Shown here piece by piece: positions 47,884 to 56,663 of a DNA stretch of 64,000 nucleotides. The position numbers and the translations under genes are program-made. How positions within the stretch are numbered: position 1 is the stretch's first letter; every line of letters begins with the position of its first letter. This stretch comes from Apiotrichum sp. Y4204 (Eukaryota; Basidiomycota; Tremellomycetes; Trichosporonales; Trichosporonaceae). The DNA lies in contig JAMYHL010000014.1 in the NCBI GenBank assembly GCA_025531455.1, positions 62,001-126,000 on the forward strand. Reading direction: 5' to 3'. Under the pieces are notes generated by a model. The model saw nothing but the letters and a program-made list of their open reading frames with translations, did no database searches and was not told the origin of the DNA.

Positions 47884-49886
47884 ATGATAGCCGACCCACA
47901 AGCGCCCCTTCACCTCCTCTGCGTCTCCGCCGTCGTGCGCGAGCTGATCGACAGCTACGAGGCCGCCAGCAGCTCCAGCACGACGCCGACGCCGCCAAAC
48001 GTCAACGCTCTCCGCTCAAAGTATGCGCGCAAGTTCGGCCTCAGCGCCACGCCTCGCCTCACCGACGTGCTCGCTGGCGTGCCCGATGAGTGGAAAGACC
48101 GCCTTCGCGGGTGGCTCCGTGCCAAGCCTGTCCGTACGGCCTCTGGTGTCGCGGTCGTCGCTGTCATGTGCAAGCCGCACCGTTGCCCGCATGTCGCGAT
48201 GACAGGAAACATCTGCGTGTGAGTACGGTATGGAGGGAGTTGCAGGCGGATCACTGCGATGCAGCTTTATATGCAATCAACTGCATAAATTGCAAAGGGT
48301 GTCAGTGCATTGCTGACAACAGGTACTGTCCTGGAGGACCGGACAGTGATTTCGAGTACTCGACGCAGTCGTACACGGGTTACGAGCCGACGTCAATGCG
48401 CGCAATTCGCGCGCGGTACGACCCATACGAGCAGGCGCGTGGCCGCGTCGATCAGCTGCGCAACTTGGGTCATTCGGTCGACAAGGTCGAGATTATCATC
48501 ATGGGCGGCACGTTCATGTCCATGCCCGAGGACTACCGGCACCGGTTCATCGCGGGACTGCATAATGCACTCAGCGGCGCGACCAGCGAGGATGTCGATG
48601 AGGCAGTGCGCTTCTCGGAGCAGAGCAAGACCAAGTGTGTTGGAATCACAATTGAGACGAGGCCAGACTACTGCCTCAAGCCGCATCTCAGGTGGGTGAT
48701 ACCGCAACACTGCAAAAGAGGATCATAGACTCACAATATCAGCCAGATGCTGCGATACGGCTGCACGCGTCTGGAGATTGGTGTGCAGTCGGTGTATGAG
48801 GATGTCGCGCGTGACACCAACCGTGGGCACACGGTGCGCGCCGTTTCCGAGTCGTTCCACATGTCCAAGGACGCCGGCTATAAGATTGTCGCGCACATGA
48901 TGCCGGACCTCCCGAACTGCGGTGTCGAGCGTGACATCTGGCAGTTCCAGGAGTTTTTCGAAAACCCCGCGTTCCGCTCCGACGGTCTCAAGCTGTATCC
49001 CACTCTTGTTATCCGAGGAACGGGTCTGTACGAGCTGTGGCGCACGGGAAAGTACAAGAACTACCCCCCGAACCAGCTCGTCGACATCGTCGCTCGTATC
49101 ATGGCTCTCGTGCCTCCTTGGACGCGAGTGTACCGTGTGCAGCGGTGAGTAAAACAGATCTCTGTCCACCCTTTGTTTATTCTGACCCTAGTGATATTCC
49201 TATGCCGCTTGTGTCTTCCGGTGTCGAGAATGGTAATCTGCGTGAGCTTGCGCTGGCGCGCATGAAGGACTTCGGTGCTGAGTGCCGCGATGTGCGGTTC
49301 CGCGAAGTTGGTGTGAGTATAGGAACAGCGCTGAGGAGTCGATTTCCTCATCATTGCTGCAGCTCGCTGACCGCAGCTCCACGAGATCCACAACCGTCTC
49401 CGGCCACAGGACCTCGAGCTCTTGCGCCGTGACTACACTGCGAACGGCGGCTGGGAGACATTCCTCAGCTACGAGGACCCCGAGCAGGACATTCTCGTAG
49501 GCCTCCTCCGCCTCCGAAAGTGCAGCGAGGAAGGCACGTTCCGCAAGGAGCTGGTTGGCATGCCGGGCGGCTGCTCTCTGGTTCGCGAGTTGGTGAGTAT
49601 TGTGGTTGGCTTCCTTCAGCCCCTAGAGCAAGCCGAACACACTGAGTCCTTGTTCTTCTGCTGACTTCAGCACGTGTACGGCACAGCGGCACCGGTGCAT
49701 TCGCGCGACCCCAAGAAGTTCCAGCACCAGGGCATCGGCACGCTGCTCATGGAGGAGGCCGAGCGCATCGCGCGCGACGAGCACGGCTCCACACGCGTGG
49801 CTGTCATCTCTGGTGTCGGCACGCGCGACTACTACCGTCGTCTGGGCTATTGGCTCGACGGGCCGTACATGGTCAAGGATATCTAG
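47884..49886 (+). CDS. ELP3: Elongator complex catalytic subunit ELP3
   Basis: Exons 47884..48218, 48323..48691, 48743..49144, 49192..49312, 49377..49592 and 49671..49886 give 552 aa, close to the usual 550 or so. The radical-SAM cluster cysteines are in [17 protein letters not shown], with C-x9-C-x2-C spacing. They are followed by [37 protein letters not shown] and [13 protein letters not shown]. The C-terminal GNAT domain has the acetyl-CoA loop [16 protein letters not shown] and ends with [18 protein letters not shown]. Elp3 modifies wobble uridines of tRNAs as the core of Elongator. An in-frame ATG 33 codons upstream (47785) is possible, but the length and family alignment favour 47884. 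Confidence 0.93.
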
Positions 49887-50093
49887 TATGGGTTTGGCAG
49901 GAGACTGTAGTCACGGCTTGGACAACTGGGTACATACATCGTAGTCGTAGCGCAGATGTCTTGGATGTAGAACGGATTGTACAGTGGCACTATTACAAGA
50001 TGGAAGAGACAGACAACTCGCAACGGTGCGCAGAACGAAGGACACAGGAGATGGAAAGACAGATATGAGAGACAAAGGCAGAGGCACTGAAAA

Positions 50094-50972
50094 TCACTCG
50101 GGAATCAAGCCAAACTCGTCAATCAGAGTCTGTAACACTGTCCGTGACTCCCGCGGTGCGTATTCCACATGAGGGGCTTCGTTTCGATACTTTGCTCGCC
50201 CGCCTTCTAACTCGCTCTCGTGGTACCGATATCCCCGGCTGCTAGGCCGAACCGGTATGGAGCGATATGAGCCGCGCATCGGGCTCGGGGAGCGAATGGA
50301 TGGTGTTGTTGATGTGCTGTCGTGCGTTGTGTCGTGCTCGTAGTAGTATGCCTGTGGCTCCGGTTCTGGAATCAGTGCAAGATCGCTTTTAACGCTACAC
50401 CGACGATACTCACCCACACGCTGCACGTCCACTTCTCCACGTCCACTGACGAGCTGTCGCGGCGGCGTGGTGTACATCCACGGATCAAGGTCCGGTCGCA
50501 GAGGTGGCACAGCAATGTCGTCGACGGGCTCATCGATGAGGGAGTGCGACGTGTCCGAGGCGTACGCATAACCATGGGCGGCAGACGCATCATGATATTC
50601 ATCTGCGCGGTCGTCCCACTCGCTCTCGATGTCGAGGTCGACGCCTTTCCGCCGGGCAAGCACCGCGAGGGCCATCACGACCGCACCGACCTCGGCCTCA
50701 TGACCCCGCACGACGCGGCGGGGATCCACCACGCCGAGGTCAATACGCAGGTCCGCGGCAAGTACACCAAGCACGCATTTCGCAAGCGCAACCTCGTCGT
50801 CGGCATTCTCGGGATGGCGGAGATACGGCGCGATCGAAAGGCGGCGCGCGAGCAGGGATTCGAGGAGGAGAAGGAGCAGTGTTGGCGGTGTCGCGCTCAG
50901 CGTTGGCGGGGATATCGGAAGCGCCAGAGCAGATAGAAGTGCGCGGAGCACGAGAATCGGCGGGGTTGGCAT
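50094..50972 (-). CDS. Uncharacterised protein, DUF5745-like N-terminal helical domain
   Basis: Open from ATG 50972 to the stop at 50094. The unspliced length is 292 aa. Removing GTGAGT...TTCCAG at 50413-50366 (48 nt, in frame) gives 276 aa and joins QRV to EPEPQAYYY. The N-terminal 110 residues are helical and Leu/Ala-rich (LLLESLLARRLSIAPYLRHPE, ALAKCVLGVLAADLRIDLGVVDPRRVVRG). The V-D-P-R-x-V-V-x-G element and its position resemble the DUF5745/calponin-homology-like domain of centrosomal proteins. This is a weak pattern match. The middle and C-terminus are disordered, Ser/Pro/Tyr-rich, and end in a small helix RTVLQTLIDEFGLIPE. The role is unknown. Confidence 0.6.
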   Translation of the reverse strand: MPTPPILVLRALLSALALPISPPTLSATPPTLLLLLLESLLARRLSIAPYLRHPENADDEVALAKCVLGVLAADLRIDLGVVDPRRVVRGHEAEVGAVVMALAVLARRKGVDLDIESEWDDRADEYHDASAAHGYAYASDTSHSLIDEPVDDIAVPPLRPDLDPWMYTTPPRQLVSGRGEVDVQRVGEYRRCSVKSDLALIPEPEPQAYYYEHDTTHDSTSTTPSIRSPSPMRGSYRSIPVRPSSRGYRYHESELEGGRAKYRNEAPHVEYAPRESRTVLQTLIDEFGLIPE

Positions 50973-51491
50973 TGGGATGGGTGAAAGAGAGTCGGAAGTG
51001 CGGTTGTTGAGGATTGTTGAAAGTTGTGATCAATGTTATTGTTGTTGTTGTTGAAATTGGGCAACGAACGGCTATTGGCGCTCGCCATCACAGCCTCTCC
51101 CATCACCACCAGACCCAGACCAGAAGGGGTGTTTCTCCAAAAGATATCCTCCTCTTCCATTTCGCATCCCCGCTGCATCGGCTTGGAGGCCTATTCTCTT
51201 TTCTCTTCCCAGTCTCCCGCATATCGTTTCCGTTTTTCTATGCATGCATCCTTGCTCTCTTCGCTGATCGTGTGCCTTATCCGCAGCGGCGACCGCCGGG
51301 AGCTGACGGACATTCGTGTATCTCCGTGCGGGGCCCGCCCGCCAATCGGGCCAGCTCGTGCCGAACCAACAGCCATCTCTGTCCCAGCACAATAGAGAGC
51401 AAGAGAGCAAGGAGCACTTCCCAGGCCCCAAGGCGACAGCTTATCTGGCAAGTTATCATCGCCCACCTCATCGACGCATCTATATTCGCAA
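50973..51491. other. Divergent promoter region, no gene seen
   Basis: Lies between the DUF5745-like and LEA-like starts. It includes a short GTT microsatellite around 51030-51055. Confidence 0.5.
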
Positions 51492-52034
51492 ATGTTCCGC
51501 GCCGCCCGCCCTCTCGCCCGCACCCGCACTCTCAGCACCGCGCGCGCCTCGCGCCCCGTCGCGCGCTACAACTCGGTCTACGCTGGTCAGGCGCAGGCGC
51601 AGGTCCCCGGCCCACAGGGCCCGCTGAACTCGAACGGCCGCGACCTCCTCATGGCGCTTGCGGCGGGGGCAGCGCTTGCAACTGCCAGTATTTCCATGCT
51701 CGAGGTGCGCTCCGCCAGCGTCACTGCCTCGGAGGCGCTCGAGGCCGAGGAGGGCGTTCTTGGGGGTGCTGCTCAGGATGTTGAGGGTGGGTTTGAGATG
51801 AAAAGGACAGCGCTAATTGTAGCCGCTGCGCAAGCCGCCAAGGAGAAGGTGCAGGAGTCCGCCGCGCAGGCCAAGGAGACAGTGCAGGGCCACGCTGCAG
51901 ACGCCAAGGAGAAGGTGCACGAGTCGGCCGCCCACGCCAAGGAGGTCGCTGGGGAGGCTGTTGACAAGGCGCGCGAGAACCTTCACGAGCTTATCGCGTC
52001 CGCCGAGGCTGCGCTCGCCAAGTACACCAAGTAG
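51492..52034 (+). CDS. Mitochondrially targeted LEA-like / amphipathic-repeat protein
   Basis: Exons 51492..51786 and 51823..52034 give 168 aa. The 36-nt intron (GTGGGT...TTGTAG with GCTAAT near its end) is in frame, so the unspliced reading also stays open at 180 aa. The N-terminus MFRAARPLARTRTLSTARAS is a basic, hydroxylated, acid-free mitochondrial presequence. A hydrophobic helix (LLMALAAGAALATASISML) may cross the inner membrane. The C-terminal 75 residues are repeats close to 11 residues long built on A-K-E-x-V-x-E-S-A-A-x-A, as in group 3 LEA and apolipoprotein-like helices. Such helices protect or bind membranes under desiccation and stress; the role here is inferred. Confidence 0.65.
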   Translation: MFRAARPLARTRTLSTARASRPVARYNSVYAGQAQAQVPGPQGPLNSNGRDLLMALAAGAALATASISMLEVRSASVTASEALEAEEGVLGGAAQDVEGGFEMKRTALIVAAAQAAKEKVQESAAQAKETVQGHAADAKEKVHESAAHAKEVAGEAVDKARENLHELIASAEAALAKYTK

Positions 52035-52238
52035 AAGGAGCCAAAAAGGACAAGTGGATTGCAAGAAGTCAATAACAGTAGCAAGAGTAGACGAAGTGCA
52101 TGCAGGCGCCATCCTCCTTATCTTGCGGCTATGGGTTGCTGAGTCTGATCGATTGGGTACTGATACAAACTGCGAAGGAGGCCGCCATCGTTTTTTATAA
52201 ATTAGAAACAGGTCGTTGCGCCGCAGACTAAAAGCGTT

Positions 52239-52323
52239 TGAAGAGAACAGGACTCGAACCTGTAGTAGACATATGTCTGACTGATTTACAGTCAGCTCTC
52301 TTACCAAATAGGGGTATCTCTCC
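52239..52323 (-). tRNA. Mitochondrial-type tRNA-Tyr(GTA) in nuclear DNA (likely NUMT)
   Basis: On the minus strand the acceptor GGAGAGA pairs with TCTCTTC, with discriminator A. The anticodon arm is GCTGA-CTGTAAA-TCAGT with anticodon GTA. A long variable arm (GACATATGTC) is followed by T arm ACAGG-TTCGAGT-CCTGT. A class II tRNA-Tyr is typical of fungal mitochondria and bacteria, whereas nuclear fungal tRNA-Tyr has a short variable loop and an intron. It lacks an intron, unlike the two nuclear tRNAs in this window. All stems still pair. Confidence 0.75.
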
Positions 52324-52326
52324 CAG

Positions 52327-52372
52327 CAGGGGGGAACCCCCTGTTCCTCACTGCACGAGCGCAGCGAGGAAC
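52327..52372. repeat. Two abutting GC hairpins next to tRNA-Tyr
   Basis: CAGGGGG-GAA-CCCCCTG (52327-52343) abuts GTTCCTC...GAGGAAC (52343-52372, with an inner CTGC/GCAG pairing). Such GC-rich palindromes are common in fungal mitochondrial intergenic DNA, which supports one inserted block with the tRNA. Confidence 0.6.
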
Positions 52373-52536
52373 TTGCCCCGAACTGGACTACGAGGGTGTA
52401 TATGCTTCAACCACAACAAGTACATGTTTCCATGAGAACCTGGAACTTGTTGTCCAGATGGCCCCAGTCTATGTTTATGCTACGTTACGATGCTAAGCTC
52501 TGCTGATAAAGTGTATCTATATTGGGTCTGTCTTGC

Positions 52537-54371
52537 TTAAAGCTTGGCCCGCGCCTTGTCGGCGGCATCGCGCTCGGCCTGGGCCTTTGCGCGGAGGTCC
52601 TTTCGGAGAATCTTGCCGCTGGGCGACTTGGGAATGGCAGGGATGGCCTCAACGCCGCCGCGAAGCTTCTTGTGCGGGGCGACGCGCTCCGCAATCCAGG
52701 CGGCAACCCCCTTCTCAAATTCGTTGCGCGCAGCGGGGGTCGAGAGGTCGACCTCGGGCTTAGCAACGATGTACGCGCGCGGGAGCTCGGTCGCTTGGCT
52801 TTTGTCGTATACACCAATGACGCCAGAATCCATAACCTGCGGGTGCTGCAGAAGGAGCGACTCAAGCTCGGCGGGTGGGACTTGGAAACCCTTGTACTTG
52901 ATGAGCTCCTTAACGCGATCGACAACCCTGGATGTTAATGGATGTCCGATGGGCGGTGTATGTAAGAAACATAAGTAAACTCACTGGTACCATCCATCGT
53001 CGCTGCGAACAAGCACGTCGCCCGTCTTGAACCAGCCACCCGGAGCCATCGTCTTCTCGGTCGCCTCGCGGTTGTTGTGGTAGCCCTTCATCACGCTGGG
53101 TCCGCGGACCCAGAGCTCGCCGCGGTCGCCGGGAAGAGCATCACTACCGTCCTCGGTGACGAGCCGAACGTCCCAAGTTGGAATGAGCTTGCCGCACCAG
53201 CCCTGGCGCTCGCCGTCGCTAACAAAGACGACGGGCGACGTTTCAGTCAGGCCGTAGCCCTGCGAAAGAGCTATGTTCGGCACCTTCTGCTCGAAGGCCT
53301 GAATAACCTCGCCAGACAGCGGTGCCGCACCGGACATGAGTGTGTGAAGCGACGAGATGTTGTACTGGTTGAGGTTCTTCGAATGGAGCAGAACGATAAT
53401 GATCGGCGGCACGACACACCCAAAAGTGACGTTGAACTGAAGTTAGTCAGCGCTCACGAGTCCAAGTTTGTAAGACTCACACGCTCAACGGCCCGAAGGA
53501 AGGCTGTCTCCTCAAACCGCGGGAGCACGACGACCGGGCAGCTCAAAGTGAAAGGGAAGAGAAGGAGAACGGTCAGGCCGAAGATGTGAGAGAACGGTAG
53601 GACTCCGACTACCGTGTCCTTCTCAGGCGCGATCTTAGTGATGGAAGGGATCACTGCCTGGAGCTGCGACGTGAGGTTGTAATGGCTCGACATGACGCCC
53701 TTCGGGAGGCCAGTTGTGCCGGAGGAGTAGCAAAGCCATGCGGTTTCACGGCTGGCCTTGCCGTTGAAAGTGGCGGGAGTGGCACGTTGCTGGCCTTCCA
53801 TGAGGTCGGCGACAATGCGGTAACGCTCGGGGACGGGGCGAGCAGCCGGCTTGGCAAGAAGCGCAATATGAGTGTCCGGGAAGGGACGCTTGATGAGTTT
53901 GCGGGCCTGGTCAAAGACAGGAACGAGCTCCGGCTGGATAAACATGAATGTGGCTCCAGAGTCGTTGACCTGGTGAGCGATCTCAGCCGGCGCACTGCGT
54001 GTCAACTGACCTGCCTCCCTACTTATTTGTACTCACTAAGCAGCGTTGGCAGGTGAGACAGTGATGCCGGCGGCCATGCAGCCGTACGCAGCGCGCACCC
54101 ATTCGAGCGAGTTCAGGCCCCAGAGACACGCCGTATCGCCCTTGCGCATGCCGAGCTTTTGAAGGCCCGAGGCAATACGGAGCGCCTCGTCCTCGAGTTG
54201 TCCGCGCGAGATTGTGCGTGCGTCAATGCCATCAATGTATGCCGGGCGACGGCGGTTGTACGTGGGCAGCGGAGACTGGTTGGCGCGTGTGGGAAAGAGA
54301 TACTCAAAGAGCGACATCTCTGGCAACGCAGGGGCCGGAATGTCCGACTTGTAGATGATCTCCTTGGCCAT
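52537..54371 (-). CDS. 4-coumarate:CoA ligase-like acyl-CoA ligase with peroxisomal AKL terminus
   Basis: Exons 54371..54037, 53994..53481, 53436..52985 and 52927..52537 give 563 aa. ANL-family motifs are all present: [20 protein letters not shown] (ATP loop), [30 protein letters not shown] and [17 protein letters not shown]. They are followed by [39 protein letters not shown] and [14 protein letters not shown] with the catalytic lysine. It would form the CoA thioester of an aryl or fatty acid. The last residues KARAKL are a PTS1 variant (AKL), predicting peroxisomal location like the SKL ligase near 21 kb. The two ligases are only distantly similar and differ in intron positions, so this is not a recent duplication. 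Confidence 0.9.
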
Positions 54372-55949
54372 GGTGGTTGCGGTTGTGGTTGTGGGATGGG
54401 TTGGAGTTAAGTGAAGTGCAGTGGGTTGGGACAACGTTTGTGTGCGGGGATGGAGATGTGTTCAGCTCGGTGGGGTGGACCAGGCGACGGAACGGAATGA
54501 ACTTGATCTAAGGAGTGTGGACAGACAAGAACAGAGTTTGAAAGGAGAGGGAGTTGGAAGAATGTTGAGGTGACGAGTACAAATACATTTGTCGCACTGC
54601 TACAAAATAAAGTTACAACAAAGAACCAGTGACATACTGTACAAATGATGGTTCGTAGCCTGGGGTCTTCCGGTTCCGGCCATTACCGGGATGGTGGACT
54701 GGATGGACTGTGCGCGCTCTGCGCCGCTGTTCTCGGCTCCGTCGCTGTGCGCGCTGTGCGCGCTGTGCAGGCGTGTCGCCCCGTCTCCGCTGTGGCCCGT
54801 GGTCGAGTTGATGTTCCAGGTCCGAAATCGGCCAGTACCCCACGACATCTCCGGGGCCCGTCGACGGATGGGGGGGAGGGTGGAGATCGGAGAGAGGGGC
54901 CCGCGGAGTCATGTCATTGCCTCACCCGACTTTCGTAAGTTGGCCCACGATCACGCCGTCCGATATCCAGGTATATCCGAGCAGGGCCCGCGCACGCGGA
55001 GATCACGGAATGAGCGCGATGAGCTCCGAGCTCGATATCGCTAGCGATGCTGGATACTGTAGCCGAGTTATCCGGTCCAGCCGCGGTGCCCAATCGCTGG
55101 CGCCGCTCTTGTCTGAGGTCCCCGATGACGCGTGTGACGCGAGGCGCGTGCTCTGTCGTCGCTTGAGTTCCTACGCGGAGCTGCGTGTCAACATCGATAC
55201 CTAGAAACTCCAATCACCACATTACTCACCCAGTTCCGTTATCTCTGGCGCCGCTCCTGTGGCCCCATCGTTCCCGTTGCCTGTCGCCCGCGGCCCTCCG
55301 GTGGTTGGTCTGCTTGCCCGACGTCGTGGTCGTCCAGTTGATATTGGCTAGTTGTCATTGGGCAGGAGAAGCCATCGTATCGTAGGGCCCGTCGATGAGG
55401 TGCATCCGCTCGCTGATGATGTCGGATTCCTTGGCCGGCCGTACGTGCATTAATGGTGGGATAGTTTGGCGCCGTGGCCGCCCGTCGTTGTAGGAAAAGC
55501 CCCATCCTATCTTCCCAAGGTGAGTTTGGTGCTGTGATGTTTTGAGCTTTTTGTTTGTTTTTTTGGGTTTTCCATTTTGTTGACAAGACGACGAACGACG
55601 GAAACGAATGAATGAAATGTCGAACAAGGTTGGCACCGTGTTGACCATCGGGAGTGCCCAGTTCCCAACGACAGTGCTGACCAAAGCCCGCAGCGAAGAT
55701 GAAAAGAGCGAAAGGAAACAGAAAATGTCGAATTGACGGACAAACGAAAGAAACGGAACGAACGAAGTGTCGAACAAGGGTAGCACCGTGTTGACCATCG
55801 GGAGGGCCCAGTTCCCGACGACAGTGCTAACCAAAGCCCGCGGCGAATTGAAGAGAAAGGAAAAAGGAAAAGAAAAAAGGAAGGAAGAGCCGAGGGAACG
55901 TTTGCCGTCTTGAGCGTCGGATGCCCAATCCCGACCACAGCCTGCGTTC
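54372..55949. other. Intergenic, 1.6 kb, with tandem repeat
   Basis: No gene is recognised. It contains short GCTGTGCGC-type repeats near 54740 and the ~150-bp tandem repeat listed separately. Confidence 0.5.
55584..55885. repeat. Two-copy tandem repeat of about 150 bp
   Basis: The block beginning TGTCGAACAAGG at 55618 recurs at 55768 with few changes. Shared landmarks are GCACCGTGTTGACCATCGGG, CCCAGTTCCC and CCAAAGCCCGC. Each copy is preceded by a purine-rich GACG...AACGAA stretch. A more diverged third fragment may follow at about 55900-55945. Open frames over it merely translate the repeat. Confidence 0.8.
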
Positions 55950-56663
55950 CTATGTTGCTCGCGGGTGTGGAGCAGCGAAGTGTAGCTGCATCTCCGCAGG
56001 CTGCCACTTTCGGCCCGCTGTTGCCACATCCACTAAGAAGACTGCGCCCTTAGAGTCGCGACTGATAAAGGCCTGCTTTCGCAGGACAATCATACCATCG
56101 GCGCTGGCTATCACCGACGCCCGGCGATATCCGGTTTCGACGCTGGAGTCGAACACTGGCGAATGACGAAGGTAAGCTGGGTCGTACTGCGCCAGCTTGC
56201 ATCCGGCGTCCTCGCCGAGGAAATTAAACGAAGGGCAGCAAATGCCCATGGAGGAGGTGTTGCTGGTGGTGCCGGGGGCGTTGTCCTCGGCCTGCGTGGC
56301 CACTGACTGCTTCGCAGTGGAAGCGAAGTCGTGGGGGATGACGCCGGTCAACATGCCCGCGGCGACAACCACGGCGCTGCCAAGAATAATGCCCAGACCC
56401 GCAGTCTGGGCGGCAACTATCGCTGCCGTCTTAACATGGCGGGGGATGAGGGCTCCCGCGGCCCGGGTGATCCACCCAGAGGTGGTCGAGTCGTTGGTGC
56501 TGTTGATGGTGGCGGCGGTGTTGGTGCCGGTGTTGTTGGTGGTGGTGGTGGTTGGCGAGGACTGCGAAGCAGTCGGTGCCGAGAGCAGGGTCGTTTGGCC
56601 CATGCCAGGTGGGCAGCGGGGCAGAGAAGAAAGAGCCAAGTATTTGAGGATGTCGAAGAGCAT
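55950..56663 (-). CDS. Uncharacterised membrane protein
   Basis: A single open exon gives 237 aa from ATG (MLFDILKYLALSSLPRCPPG). A Ser/Thr/Asn-rich segment (runs of T and N, about residues 35-65) is followed by a hydrophobic helix pair (VKTAAIVAAQTAGLGIILGS, VVVAAGMLTGVI). A cysteine-containing soluble domain then ends with DSKGAVFLVDVATAG. I recognise no family. The frame extends upstream only to a TTG, so the ATG was chosen. It could be a lineage-specific gene with the repeat DNA in its 3' flank, or a chance frame. The ORF length, helix pattern and composition favour a real gene moderately. Confidence 0.5.
   Translation of the reverse strand: MLFDILKYLALSSLPRCPPGMGQTTLLSAPTASQSSPTTTTTNNTGTNTAATINSTNDSTTSGWITRAAGALIPRHVKTAAIVAAQTAGLGIILGSAVVVAAGMLTGVIPHDFASTAKQSVATQAEDNAPGTTSNTSSMGICCPSFNFLGEDAGCKLAQYDPAYLRHSPVFDSSVETGYRRASVIASADGMIVLRKQAFISRDSKGAVFLVDVATAGRKWQPAEMQLHFAAPHPRAT

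Larger units (their letters stand above)
52035..52536. other. Intergenic with mitochondrial-type insertion
   Basis: Apart from the tRNA-Tyr-like element and two hairpins directly beyond its 5' end, nothing is recognised. Confidence 0.5.
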
